64,000 bases of DNA from Adlercreutzia equolifaciens DSM 19450 (GTDB lineage: Bacteria > Actinomycetota > Coriobacteriia > Coriobacteriales > Eggerthellaceae), in assembly GCF_000478885.1 (NCBI RefSeq), contig NC_022567.1, positions 2,418,001 through 2,482,000 of the forward strand, in the 5' to 3' direction. The notes under the pieces are model-generated. The model was not told the DNA's origin, ran no database searches, and worked only from the letters and a program-made list of their open reading frames with translations. Positions 33,767 to 40,977 of the stretch are shown here, piece after piece (the first letter of the stretch is position 1; each line of letters opens with the position of its first letter). Made by a program: the position numbers and the translations under genes.

Positions 33767-34462
33767 ATGAGCATATTTGTATACGGAGACGAGTCAGGCG
33801 TATTCGATGCCGCTCATCACGATGTGTTCGTCTTCGGAGGCCTCGTCTTTCTCAACAAGGAAGCTCGCGACGCCGAATATCGCCGGTTCATTGCAGCTGA
33901 AAGAAAACTTGCACCGCTCTACGGTGCCACAGATCGCAACTTCGAACTCAAGGCATGCCGCTTGAAGAACAAGCATAAGGCGGGTCTTTTCCGTTCCACC
34001 AACCATTGCATACGTTACGCGTTTGTAGTTGATCAGCGCAACGTCAATGAGAATATCTTCTCCAGCAAGAAGTCGAAGCAGCGCTACCTTGACTACGTTT
34101 ACAAAGTAGGGCTAAAGCGGGTATTCGGACGGCTCATCCAGGCGGGCAAGCTAAAACCCTCTTCCGTGTCCGGCCTCTTCATTCGATTCGACGAGCACAC
34201 CACAGCAACCGATGGCCGGTACGAGCTTCGAGAGGCCATCGAGCAGGAGTTCAAGTTCGGGACGCACAACTTTAAATACAACACTTTCCACCCCCCTCTT
34301 TTCCCGGGGATGCAGGGAACCGTGCATCTGGAATTCAGGGACTCAAAGAACGACGCACTCATTCGCGCCTCAGACATCATCGCCAATCAAATGTGGTACC
34401 ACGAGATAAGCGGCCAATTTGAAAAGATGGAAGGAAAGGCCATCGTCGTGCGTTTTCCCTAG
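33767..34462 (+). CDS. DUF3800 domain protein
   Basis: 231 residues; GGAGGCAAGGAG upstream. Begins with the family signature (IFVYGDESG, with Asp and Glu as candidate metal ligands). It continues with FVFGGLVF, FELKACRLKN, an RFDEHTT motif and a C-terminal RDSKNDALIRASDIIANQMW with Asp residues. This is the DEDD-like layout that suggests an RNase H-like nuclease fold. DUF3800 genes are common on mobile DNA; function is not established. It lies alone inside the stretch bracketed by the ZIP 3'-end repeats, right after a promoter-RNA-terminator unit. Its codon use is less GC-rich than its neighbours, fitting transfer. Confidence 0.87.
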   Translation: MSIFVYGDESGVFDAAHHDVFVFGGLVFLNKEARDAEYRRFIAAERKLAPLYGATDRNFELKACRLKNKHKAGLFRSTNHCIRYAFVVDQRNVNENIFSSKKSKQRYLDYVYKVGLKRVFGRLIQAGKLKPSSVSGLFIRFDEHTTATDGRYELREAIEQEFKFGTHNFKYNTFHPPLFPGMQGTVHLEFRDSKNDALIRASDIIANQMWYHEISGQFEKMEGKAIVVRFP

Positions 34463-34665
34463 CTTGAACACTCAACCGAGACAATGCGCCCCCGTTGGCA
34501 AACAGAAATCGTTCGACATATGCTCGAGACCTTACTTGAAAATCCATCTTCCCAGCGGTCAGAGCAGCAACACAACTGCTGTCTTCTAGCGCAGCGAAGA
34601 GCATTAGTTTGAATTGCGAACCGCACGATTTCGCGCTCTCCCCCGAGTTGGGCTGACGCGCCGCG

Positions 34666-34760
34666 CTACCTCATCTACCGGAGCAAACTCCCCGCCTTCG
34701 CCGTCATGGTGGGCCTGGCCCTGGGCATGTTCATAATCTTCTTCTAGAAGGCCGGGCGAA
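34666..34760 (+). repeat. Right copy of the ZIP 3'-end direct repeat
   Basis: Encodes YLIYRSKLPAFAVMVGLALG and the rest of the ZIP C-terminus through the stop, with no start of its own. Its right edge cuts into the PemK-like toxin gene on the minus strand. The 200 bp before it (34463-34665) hold no recognisable gene. Confidence 0.8.
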
Positions 34761-34839
34761 CCTTGCCGATGCCTGGATGATCGAGAAATTCAACGTAAGC
34801 AAGCCAGATCTCTCCGGGTTTGGGGTCATGCGAGGGCAT
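34744..34839 (-). pseudogene. PemK/MazF-like toxin, truncated to its first 31 codons
   Basis: From the ATG at 34839 the frame reads MPSHDPKPGEIWLAYVEF and then GIGKVRPAF followed by a stop. The G-E-I-W-L and K-V-R-P segments are the N-terminal hallmarks of PemK/MazF RNases, which are normally about 110 residues. The reading frame stops in the duplicated ZIP 3' end, so the rest was lost at a recombination junction. The start overlaps the antitoxin gene by 14 bp, the usual coupling. Confidence 0.65.
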
Positions 34840-35101
34840 CGTAGACTCCGTCGTCCTCTTCGTCGTCCCAATCGGCAGGCAAAATGGTCCGGCGCGTTTC
34901 CGGATCGACTCGGACAACATCCTGCTTCGCCCAGTCGATACTCGGAATATGATCGCCATAGCCACTTTCTATGGGCGCCACCAAGACCCACGGTTTCGAA
35001 TTCTTGAACACGGTGACGGGTCGCCCCGTTTCGCGCACCGTTGCGGCGATTTTCGAGAAATTGGCCCGCGTCTCGGCGACGGTCGCAGTCATTTCGGCCA
35101 T
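34826..35101 (-). CDS. Phd/YefM-type antitoxin of the broken PemK-like pair
   Basis: 91 residues from the ATG at 35101, with AAGGGGG just upstream; a TTG five codons earlier is less likely. N-terminal DNA-binding fold TATVAETRANFSKIAATVRETGRPVTVF, then KPWVLVAPI. The acidic C-terminus (ADWDDEEDDGVYDALA) would bind the toxin. It is now orphaned because the toxin gene is truncated. A dyad overlaps its promoter. Confidence 0.8.
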   Translation of the reverse strand: MAEMTATVAETRANFSKIAATVRETGRPVTVFKNSKPWVLVAPIESGYGDHIPSIDWAKQDVVRVDPETRRTILPADWDDEEDDGVYDALA

Positions 35102-35133
35102 GATGCCCCCTTTCAAGATGTTTGACGATCTCG

Positions 35134-35168
35134 ATTATAGCCATTTTCATGTACAAATCTATGTACAT
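35134..35168 (-). promoter_or_regulatory. Antitoxin promoter with ATGTACA dyad
   Basis: On the minus strand a perfect TATAAT (35139-35134). ATGTACA (35149-35155) and TGTACAT (35162-35168) form a 7-bp dyad with 6-bp spacing across the -35 region, fitting autorepression. Confidence 0.55.
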
Positions 35169-35225
35169 AAGATTACATTTCTCTCATAGAGATGCACCGC
35201 TATGCCGAGATCAGCGGAAAGAAGG

Positions 35226-35522
35226 TCATATCGCCAGAATAAAGGCGATGACCGCCGTGCCGATGGCTGCGGTACGGCGCTTCGCCCTTAGCTGGTAAAT
35301 GAAGAGAATGAGAAGGTAGCCGAAGACGATCCCTTTCGTAATCACATCAGCAACGAAGCGGGGCATACCCCAGAAAAACGTCGCCAGCGCACAGAGCACA
35401 ATAACGACAAGGAGGGCAAGGGGGCCGACGACCCACGGGTTCCGCAGGCTCCAGAACTCGTTGGTGCTCTCGTGCTCGATCCACCATAGGGCTGTCCTAC
35501 GTTCACGCTTATCGCCGATCAT
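35226..35522 (-). CDS. Small membrane protein of the secreted-protein operon
   Basis: 98 residues, AAAGGAGGG upstream of the ATG. After a charged N-terminus (KRERRTALWWIEHE) come about three hydrophobic helices, including PLALLVVIVLCALATFFWG and two C-terminal ones. No family recognised. It is the last gene of a four-gene minus-strand operon, 24 bp after another small membrane protein. If the operon makes an antimicrobial protein, this is a candidate immunity protein. That is inference from size and position only. Confidence 0.7.
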   Translation of the reverse strand: MIGDKRERRTALWWIEHESTNEFWSLRNPWVVGPLALLVVIVLCALATFFWGMPRFVADVITKGIVFGYLLILFIYQLRAKRRTAAIGTAVIAFILAI

Positions 35523-35546
35523 CGCTTGCCCTCCTTTCTGTCGTTG

Positions 35547-35816
35547 CTATTGAAAGTACACGAAGAAGATGGAATAGGTGAGCGCTATGCCGCAAAGGTC
35601 GAGGGCGGTGCAGAAGTAGCGCTTTACCTGAATCGTGCGAACTACGACAAAGCATTCATACGCTATCGTGGCTATCCCCCATCCAACACGTCGGACGCCT
35701 TCCGGAAAGCCAAAGAATGGCAAGACAGCAATCGCCACCACAACAATCAGCCAGATAGCAGCTGCCATCTTATCGATTCGAGTCCACAGGCTCGACGCAT
35801 TTGCGCTTTCGCCCAT
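35547..35816 (-). CDS. Small membrane protein of the secreted-protein operon
   Basis: 89 residues from the ATG at 35816 (AGGTGG 6 nt upstream, overlapping the previous stop); a GTG at 35825 is also possible. Three hydrophobic segments are visible (AAAIWLIVVVAIAVLPFFG, WGIATIAYECFVVV, and a C-terminal IALTYSIFFVYF). No known family. The ribosome-binding site lies within the end of the secreted protein gene, so translation is coupled to it. Paired with the next gene it looks like a two-component membrane partner. Confidence 0.7.
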   Translation of the reverse strand: MGESANASSLWTRIDKMAAAIWLIVVVAIAVLPFFGFPEGVRRVGWGIATIAYECFVVVRTIQVKRYFCTALDLCGIALTYSIFFVYFQ

Positions 35817-35825
35817 ATCGACCAC

Positions 35826-36227
35826 CTACTTAAAGCACTTGTATAAGGTAAAAGCAACTCCAGGAGCAGCAGTGAGAACACCCCCAACGTTGCCAACCAT
35901 CGCGCACAGCGCGGCCTTGCTTCCGCTTCTCATAAGTCCCCAATAGCACTCTCGCTCCTTAGCGTTAAGAGGAACTGCCTTCGGAACAGGCCGATTATTC
36001 TTGTAGCCGTGCGAGTCGCACCACGCCTTAGAATATACATCTGTGCATTGGCCGCGTTCGAGGGGCATGATGCCGGGATCCTGATAGTTGTCGGGGACGT
36101 AGATGTCGCCTGATCCGCCGGGATTTGCGGGTTCACCACCGATGTCGGCGAAGGCCATCGCCGCAGGCGACAAAGTCAGGGCCGCGCAAAGGGCCAAAGA
36201 GGTCAGTGTTGCACTTACTTTCTTCAT
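35826..36227 (-). CDS. Secreted cysteine-rich protein, possible antimicrobial or signalling protein
   Basis: 133 residues from the ATG at 36227 (AAAGGA 7 nt upstream). Sec signal peptide 1-27 (cleavage after AFA). The mature part is about 106 residues with five cysteines (61, 70, 94, 108, 131). A Gly/Pro-rich start leads to a C-terminal hydrophobic, glycine-rich stretch (about 106-130) of the kind that inserts in membranes in several bacteriocins. No homologous family recognised. It sits between a thioredoxin-like lipoprotein gene upstream and two small membrane proteins downstream. I infer disulfide-assisted folding and membrane partners, but activity is unproven. Confidence 0.75.
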   Translation of the reverse strand: MKKVSATLTSLALCAALTLSPAAMAFADIGGEPANPGGSGDIYVPDNYQDPGIMPLERGQCTDVYSKAWCDSHGYKNNRPVPKAVPLNAKERECYWGLMRSGSKAALCAMVGNVGGVLTAAPGVAFTLYKCFK

Positions 36228-36294
36228 CGTTGTTCCTTTCGTTGTCCGATAATACCAGCAATTGCTCACTCCTTTCTCCCATGAGTGCTGGTGC

Positions 36295-36813
36295 TCACTG
36301 GTTGTAAGAGGCATATTCCTGGAGCAACGTCAGAGAATCTTCTTCCCCTTGTGCTGAGCCAAGAACTTCCCCCTGATCATTCAGGATAAAGACCGTCGGA
36401 ATGTGCTCTAACCCGTACGCCTCATAGACGCTCTCGTCCTGATCGAGGTAGATAGGGAAATCCCCCTCATGCCCTTCAACATCGTCAAGGCTTTCGTCTT
36501 CCGCAACGGTAAATAAGTTTTTCTTAATCGCATCGGCGCTATCTAACTGATCGATTCTCTCGATCAGCGACTCACAATGGGGGCACCATGAGCCCCAAAA
36601 AAGCAGCACGTTCTCCTCGTCTTTTTGAAGCTTATCAAAATAACGATCTTCGCCACCCAAGCTAAAATCTGTCGCCATCGTCAGCGCTGAATAGTTCTGA
36701 GTGTACGGTTCATGGCTCTCTGCAACACAACCTGTCGCTGAGCCCACAAGCACCCCAAGTAAAAGCACCGCGACGACAAATGAGGCGTTTTTTCGAAGCC
36801 ATTTTTTGCACAT
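36295..36813 (-). CDS. TlpA/ResA-like thioredoxin lipoprotein
   Basis: 172 residues from the ATG at 36813 (GAGGAGGTG 7 nt upstream); an earlier in-frame start at 36852 is less likely. Lipoprotein signal with lipobox Cys29 (GSATGC), then a thioredoxin fold with the redox motif WCPHC (Cys 77 and 80) and the cis-Pro region EHIPTVFIL. It would act on the outer membrane face to make, break or shuffle disulfides. It is first gene of an operon with a five-cysteine secreted protein, the likely substrate. The DNA is AT-richer than the surroundings. Confidence 0.85.
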   Translation of the reverse strand: MCKKWLRKNASFVVAVLLLGVLVGSATGCVAESHEPYTQNYSALTMATDFSLGGEDRYFDKLQKDEENVLLFWGSWCPHCESLIERIDQLDSADAIKKNLFTVAEDESLDDVEGHEGDFPIYLDQDESVYEAYGLEHIPTVFILNDQGEVLGSAQGEEDSLTLLQEYASYNQ

Positions 36814-36852
36814 AGGAAACACCTCCTCTAAGAGCTGATTCTGGCCTGTCAT

Positions 36853-37089
36853 AGTAAACGTAAGCTGATCAGCAAAATTACTATATAATAATTATTTTTG
36901 TAACACAAGGTCAATAGTTACTTTTTTTTAATAATTTCTAAGTAGCAGTATCGAGCGAACTGCCCAAGTAACAAAGCAGCAAAAAGACATTCCAGGTATT
37001 CGAATTGTTTTAGATTTCCCCTAGACTATCGTTGATGCATGGTCTACTATGTTTATTGTCGTACAATAATTTTTACGAGAGGAGTCCTC
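36853..37089. other. AT-rich divergent promoter region
   Basis: 237 bp between the TlpA-like gene and the plus-strand small-peptide frame, with long A/T runs (for example around 36880-36945) unlike the rest of the window. Holds TATAAT-like and TACAAT boxes on both strands. No gene seen. Confidence 0.45.
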
Positions 37090-37206
37090 ATGCTGTTCTT
37101 TAGTGACAACACATTCGCCGCCGCTTGCCTAGGCATAGGCCCTACAGGTCATTGCGTTCAAATTGGAATTGCCACGCCCGCTCCAGACGATTGCCCCGAG
37201 CAATAG
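37090..37206 (+). CDS. Possible 38-residue cysteine-containing peptide
   Basis: A short frame with a strong GAGAGGAG ribosome-binding site 6 nt before the ATG. It reads MLFFSDNTFAAACLGIG to a stop at 37206, with Cys at 13, 22 and 35. It has no classical signal peptide. It is followed after 27 bp by the DUF2975 gene on the same strand. It may be a regulatory leader peptide or a small secreted/modified peptide; it could also be chance. Confidence 0.4.
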   Translation: MLFFSDNTFAAACLGIGPTGHCVQIGIATPAPDDCPEQ

Positions 37207-37233
37207 CAGCAAGACAGGCGTTGGAGCCCAACA

Positions 37234-37773
37234 GTGGATAAGCAATTAGCCGCAATCAAGACAACGCGGAGCAAGCTCGTTTCAACAAGTCGTGGACTCG
37301 CCACTCTCTTCTTGATCATTTTCGTTTTGTACTGCGCCGCCCATGTCGCGGTTTTTCTTTATATGGCCCTATTACCCAATGGGTTTTCCTATCTCGGCCC
37401 TTCAACGCTTGCGGGCACCTTGCCTTTCATCATTCCTTCTATATCAGGCGGTTTCACCATTTTCTTGCTCTGGCGCATTTTCCGTGAAATCGGGCGCAAT
37501 GCCTCCCCTTTCACACCATTGCGGGTTCGACAAATCAGAGCGTTAGGTTTCCTCTTTTTGGCTACGGCGATTTGCGGCTTCTTCATCACCCCCGGCACAG
37601 ATGTTGGCGCCATCAATGGGGATGCCCATATGCTCATCGAAAGCGATGCGTCTGCGAGCGATTCGATTCACGTTGATGCAACCAGCTTCATGATCTCCAT
37701 AGTGTGTTTCGCGCTCTCATTTATTTTTAGCTATGGTGCCACTCTTGAGCAGGAAACCGACGACCTAGTGTAA
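37234..37773 (+). CDS. DUF2975 membrane protein
   Basis: 179 residues from a GTG with GGAG 8 nt upstream. Four membrane helices; between TM2 and TM3 is the family-type segment SPFTPLRVRQIRALGFLFL. DUF2975 proteins are of unknown function and are nearly always encoded just before a short YozG-like HTH regulator, as here (10-bp gap). The extracytoplasmic loop (about 120-150) is Asp/Ser-rich. The pair may sense an envelope condition. Confidence 0.82.
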   Translation: MDKQLAAIKTTRSKLVSTSRGLATLFLIIFVLYCAAHVAVFLYMALLPNGFSYLGPSTLAGTLPFIIPSISGGFTIFLLWRIFREIGRNASPFTPLRVRQIRALGFLFLATAICGFFITPGTDVGAINGDAHMLIESDASASDSIHVDATSFMISIVCFALSFIFSYGATLEQETDDLV

Positions 37774-37783
37774 AATCACGGCC

Positions 37784-38053
37784 ATGAAATACGCAATCCA
37801 GCTCGGTAAGCTCATGAAGGAACGCGGTGTGCGCGGCACCGACCTCGTTGAGCTTACCGGACATACTCCGGCCAATATTTCGCGCTTGCGACAGGGGAAG
37901 ATCCGTTCGGTGCGGTTCTCCACCTTGTTCGCTATCTGCGATCGCTTGGACTGCGCCCCCGGCGACATCCTCATTCGCATCACCGATGAGGAGGCCGAAC
38001 ATCCCGAGAAGGGCGTCTTCGTGATCAATTTAGAAGACGAAGCCGACGACTAG
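37784..38053 (+). CDS. YozG-like XRE-family HTH regulator
   Basis: 89 residues with a Cro/CI helix-turn-helix at about 5-62: LGKLMKERGVRGTDLVELTG, ANISRLRQGKIRSVRFSTL, and the conserved end ICDRLDCAPGDILI. The acidic tail is EEAEHPEKGVFVINLEDEADD. Partner of the DUF2975 gene; probably controls that small operon. A GGCC-rich start region leaves the ribosome-binding site weak, so translation may be coupled to the upstream gene. Confidence 0.86.
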   Translation: MKYAIQLGKLMKERGVRGTDLVELTGHTPANISRLRQGKIRSVRFSTLFAICDRLDCAPGDILIRITDEEAEHPEKGVFVINLEDEADD

Positions 38054-38177
38054 CGCTTCCGCTCCCCACCCCTCACCCCAGGGCTTAACAAAGGCGAAAC
38101 ACCGGGGTCGGTTTCGCGAAACATTGCTCTCCTATGCTGACGATACAGCATTCCGCACAATGCACAAGGAGAACGCT

Positions 38178-39464
38178 ATGTACGATTTCGACCGACCGCG
38201 CACCGCGCGCCCCGACGCCGCAGGCACCGGGACCGTCGCCGGCTCCGCCCGCCTTGCGCCCTGCGACCGGCACCCACGCGCGCCCCGCGAAGGCGATGTC
38301 CGCATTCCCGCCGGATGCGCCATCGCGGCCATCATGGACCGAAGCGGTGCGCGCCACGATGGAAGCGACATCCTGCGCTCCATCGCGCTCATGCACGACC
38401 GATCCAACGGCCTGGGCGGCGGCTTCGCGGCCTACGGCATCTACCCGGAGTACGAGGAGCTCTACGCCTTCCACATCATGTACGAGTCCGATGAGGCCCG
38501 CCGCGAGACCGAGGCCTACCTGGACACCTACTTTATGAGCGAGAAGCAGGAACGCATCCCCACCGAGCCCGTCGCCTCCATCAAGAACCCGCCGGACATC
38601 TGGCGCTATTTCGCCGCACCGCACCCCATGCGCCTGGCGGCCAGCGGCCTGGACGAGGCCGAGTACACCATGGCCCACGTCTTCCACATCAACGGGAAGA
38701 TCGACGGGGCCTTCGTCGCCTCGTCGGGCAAGAACATGGGCGCCTTCAAGGGCGTGGGCTACCCCGAGGACATCGGCGCGTTCTACCGCATCTGCGACTA
38801 CGACGCCTGGGCCTGGACGGCCCACGGGCGCTTCCCCACCAACACCCCCGGCTGGTGGGGCGGCGCGCACCCGTTCACGCTGCTGAACTGGTCGGTGGTG
38901 CACAACGGCGAGATTTCCAGCTACGACGCGAACCGCCGCTACGTGGAGCAGTTCGGCTACGACTGCGAGCTGCAGACCGACACCGAGGTCATCACCTACC
39001 TGTTCGATCTGCTGAGCCGCCGCCACGGGCTCACGCCGGAGCTGGCCGCCCACATCATGACCGCGCCGGCCTGGGACGAGATCGACGCCATGGAACCGTC
39101 GCAAGCCGCCTTCGAAACCGCCCTGCGCACCACCTACGCGAGCGCTCTCGTGAACGGGCCCTTCTCGGTGATCTTGGGCTCGAGCGAGGGGCTGCTCGCC
39201 ATCAACGACCGGCTGAAGCTGCGGGCGCTCATGGCCGCCGAGAAGGGCTCCATGGTGTATATGGCCAGCGAGCAGGCGGCCATCGAGTTAGTGTGCCCCG
39301 ACGCGGAGAACATGCGCGCCATCGGGGGCGGCGAGCCCTTTGTGGTGCAGCTGGATTCCGTGGTCGCAGCCAAGGCCGCCGCCGATGCCGACGCCGAGAA
39401 CGATCCGCACAACGCGCCGCTGGCCCACGAAGTCGGCGTGCTGCCCCGCCGGAAGGAGGCCTAA
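38178..39464 (+). CDS. Glutamate synthase glutaminase (class II amidotransferase) subunit
   Basis: 428 residues from the ATG at 38178 (AAGGAG 6 nt upstream). Class II amidotransferase fold as in the N-terminal domain of large glutamate synthases: a GC-AIAA region near residue 49 with the probable catalytic Cys, DGSDILRSIALMHDRSNGLGGGFA, then WTAHGRFPTN and WSVVHNGEISSYDANRRY. It would release ammonia from glutamine for the FMN subunit. The catalytic Cys is internal, so removal of the N-terminal 48 residues would be needed if it works like a classical N-terminal-nucleophile enzyme. First gene of a three-gene operon. Confidence 0.87.
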   Translation: MYDFDRPRTARPDAAGTGTVAGSARLAPCDRHPRAPREGDVRIPAGCAIAAIMDRSGARHDGSDILRSIALMHDRSNGLGGGFAAYGIYPEYEELYAFHIMYESDEARRETEAYLDTYFMSEKQERIPTEPVASIKNPPDIWRYFAAPHPMRLAASGLDEAEYTMAHVFHINGKIDGAFVASSGKNMGAFKGVGYPEDIGAFYRICDYDAWAWTAHGRFPTNTPGWWGGAHPFTLLNWSVVHNGEISSYDANRRYVEQFGYDCELQTDTEVITYLFDLLSRRHGLTPELAAHIMTAPAWDEIDAMEPSQAAFETALRTTYASALVNGPFSVILGSSEGLLAINDRLKLRALMAAEKGSMVYMASEQAAIELVCPDAENMRAIGGGEPFVVQLDSVVAAKAAADADAENDPHNAPLAHEVGVLPRRKEA

Positions 39465-39467
39465 ACC

Positions 39468-40973
39468 ATGCGCGACTTCCGCAACCCCCGCTACAAAGTA
39501 CTGCGCGACCGGGAAGAATGCATCGAATGCGACCTGTGCGTGCGCCAATGCGCCAACGAGGTGCACTACCGCGACGAGAAAACTGGCGCCCTGCGCGCCG
39601 ATTCCATGAAGTGCGTGAACTGCCAGCGCTGCACGCTCCTGTGCCCCACTCGGGCCCTTGCCATCACCCACTGGCCCCAGGTGGATGCCGGAAGCGCCGT
39701 GTGGACCGAAGGTGCCATGGACGACATCACCGCCCAGGCGCAGACCGGAGGGGTGCTCCTCGCCTCTATGGGCAATCCGAAGAGCTATCACATCTACTGG
39801 GAGCATCTGCTGCTGAACGCGAGCCAGGTGACCAACCCCTCCATCGACCCATTGCGCGAGCCCATGGAAACCCGCGTGGTGCTGGGCAGCCGCCCGAGCA
39901 AGCTGCGCGTGAACGAGCGCACCCGCACCGTCGTCTCTCCCCTGCCGCCCCAGCTGTCCTGCGATGTGCCCATCATGTTCTCGGCCATGAGCTTCGGCTC
40001 GGTATCGCTTAACACCCAGAAGGCGCTCGCGATGGCCGCGCGCGAGCTGGGCACCTACTTCAACTGCGGCGAGGGCGGCCTGCACCGCGATTTGGAACCC
40101 TACGCCGACCGCGCCATCGTGCAGGTGGCCAGCGGACGCTTCGGCGTGGACCCGCATTACCTGAACGCCGGCGCCGCCATCGAGATCAAGATCGGCCAAG
40201 GCGCCAAGCCCGGCATCGGGGGGCATCTGCCCGGCGAGAAGATCAACGAGGAGGTGTCGCGCACCCGCATGATTCCCGAGGGCACCGACGCCATCTCGCC
40301 GGCGCCGCACCACGACATCTACTCCATCGAGGACTTGCGCCAGCTCATCTTCTCGCTGAAGGAGGCCACCGGCTACGCCAAGCCCGTGGCCGTGAAGGTG
40401 GCCGCCGTGCACAACGTGGCAGCCATCGCCTCCGGCATGGCCCGAGCCGGCGCCGACATCATCGTGCTGGACGGCTTCCGCGGCGGCACGGGCGCGGCGC
40501 CCAAGCGCATCCGCGACAACGTGGGCATCCCCATCGAGCTGGCCCTGGCCGCCGTGGACGAGCGGCTGCGCCAGGAGGGCATCCGCTCCACCGTGAGCCT
40601 CGTGGCCTCGGGCACCCTGCGCAACGCCGCCGACGTGGTGCGGGCCGTGGCCCTCGGCGCCGACGCCGTCTCCATTGGCTCGGCGGCGCTCATCGCCATG
40701 GGCTGCCACCAGTGCGGCGACTGCGCAAGCGGCCGCTGCAACTGGGGTATCGCCACCCAGCGGGCCGACCTGGTGGCCCGCCTGAACCCCGAGGCCGCCG
40801 CCGAGCGCGTGGTGAACCTCGTGTCCGGCTGGAACCGCGAGATTCAGGAGATGATGGGCGGCATGGGCATCAACGCCATCGACTCCCTGCGCGGCAACCG
40901 GCTCATGCTGCGCGGCGTGGGGCTCAACGAGAAGGAACTGGAAATCCTCGGCGTAAAGTACGCGGGAGAGTGA
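39468..40973 (+). CDS. Glutamate synthase FMN-binding subunit with N-terminal ferredoxin domain
   Basis: 501 residues, 3 bp after the amidotransferase gene. N-terminal 2x[4Fe-4S] ferredoxin: Cys 18, 21, 24, 28 and Cys 49, 52, 55, 59. The glutamate synthase central domain follows, with MSFGSVSLNTQKALA, NCGEGGLHRD, GIGGHLPGEKI, DIIVLDGFRGGTGAAP and the Cys cluster GCHQCGDCASGRCNWG that binds a 3Fe-4S centre. It combines 2-oxoglutarate with ammonia using reduced ferredoxin or a similar donor. This arrangement is of the archaeal/Thermotoga type, where the domains of GltB are separate proteins. Confidence 0.93.
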   Translation: MRDFRNPRYKVLRDREECIECDLCVRQCANEVHYRDEKTGALRADSMKCVNCQRCTLLCPTRALAITHWPQVDAGSAVWTEGAMDDITAQAQTGGVLLASMGNPKSYHIYWEHLLLNASQVTNPSIDPLREPMETRVVLGSRPSKLRVNERTRTVVSPLPPQLSCDVPIMFSAMSFGSVSLNTQKALAMAARELGTYFNCGEGGLHRDLEPYADRAIVQVASGRFGVDPHYLNAGAAIEIKIGQGAKPGIGGHLPGEKINEEVSRTRMIPEGTDAISPAPHHDIYSIEDLRQLIFSLKEATGYAKPVAVKVAAVHNVAAIASGMARAGADIIVLDGFRGGTGAAPKRIRDNVGIPIELALAAVDERLRQEGIRSTVSLVASGTLRNAADVVRAVALGADAVSIGSAALIAMGCHQCGDCASGRCNWGIATQRADLVARLNPEAAAERVVNLVSGWNREIQEMMGGMGINAIDSLRGNRLMLRGVGLNEKELEILGVKYAGE

Positions 40974-40977
40974 TCGC

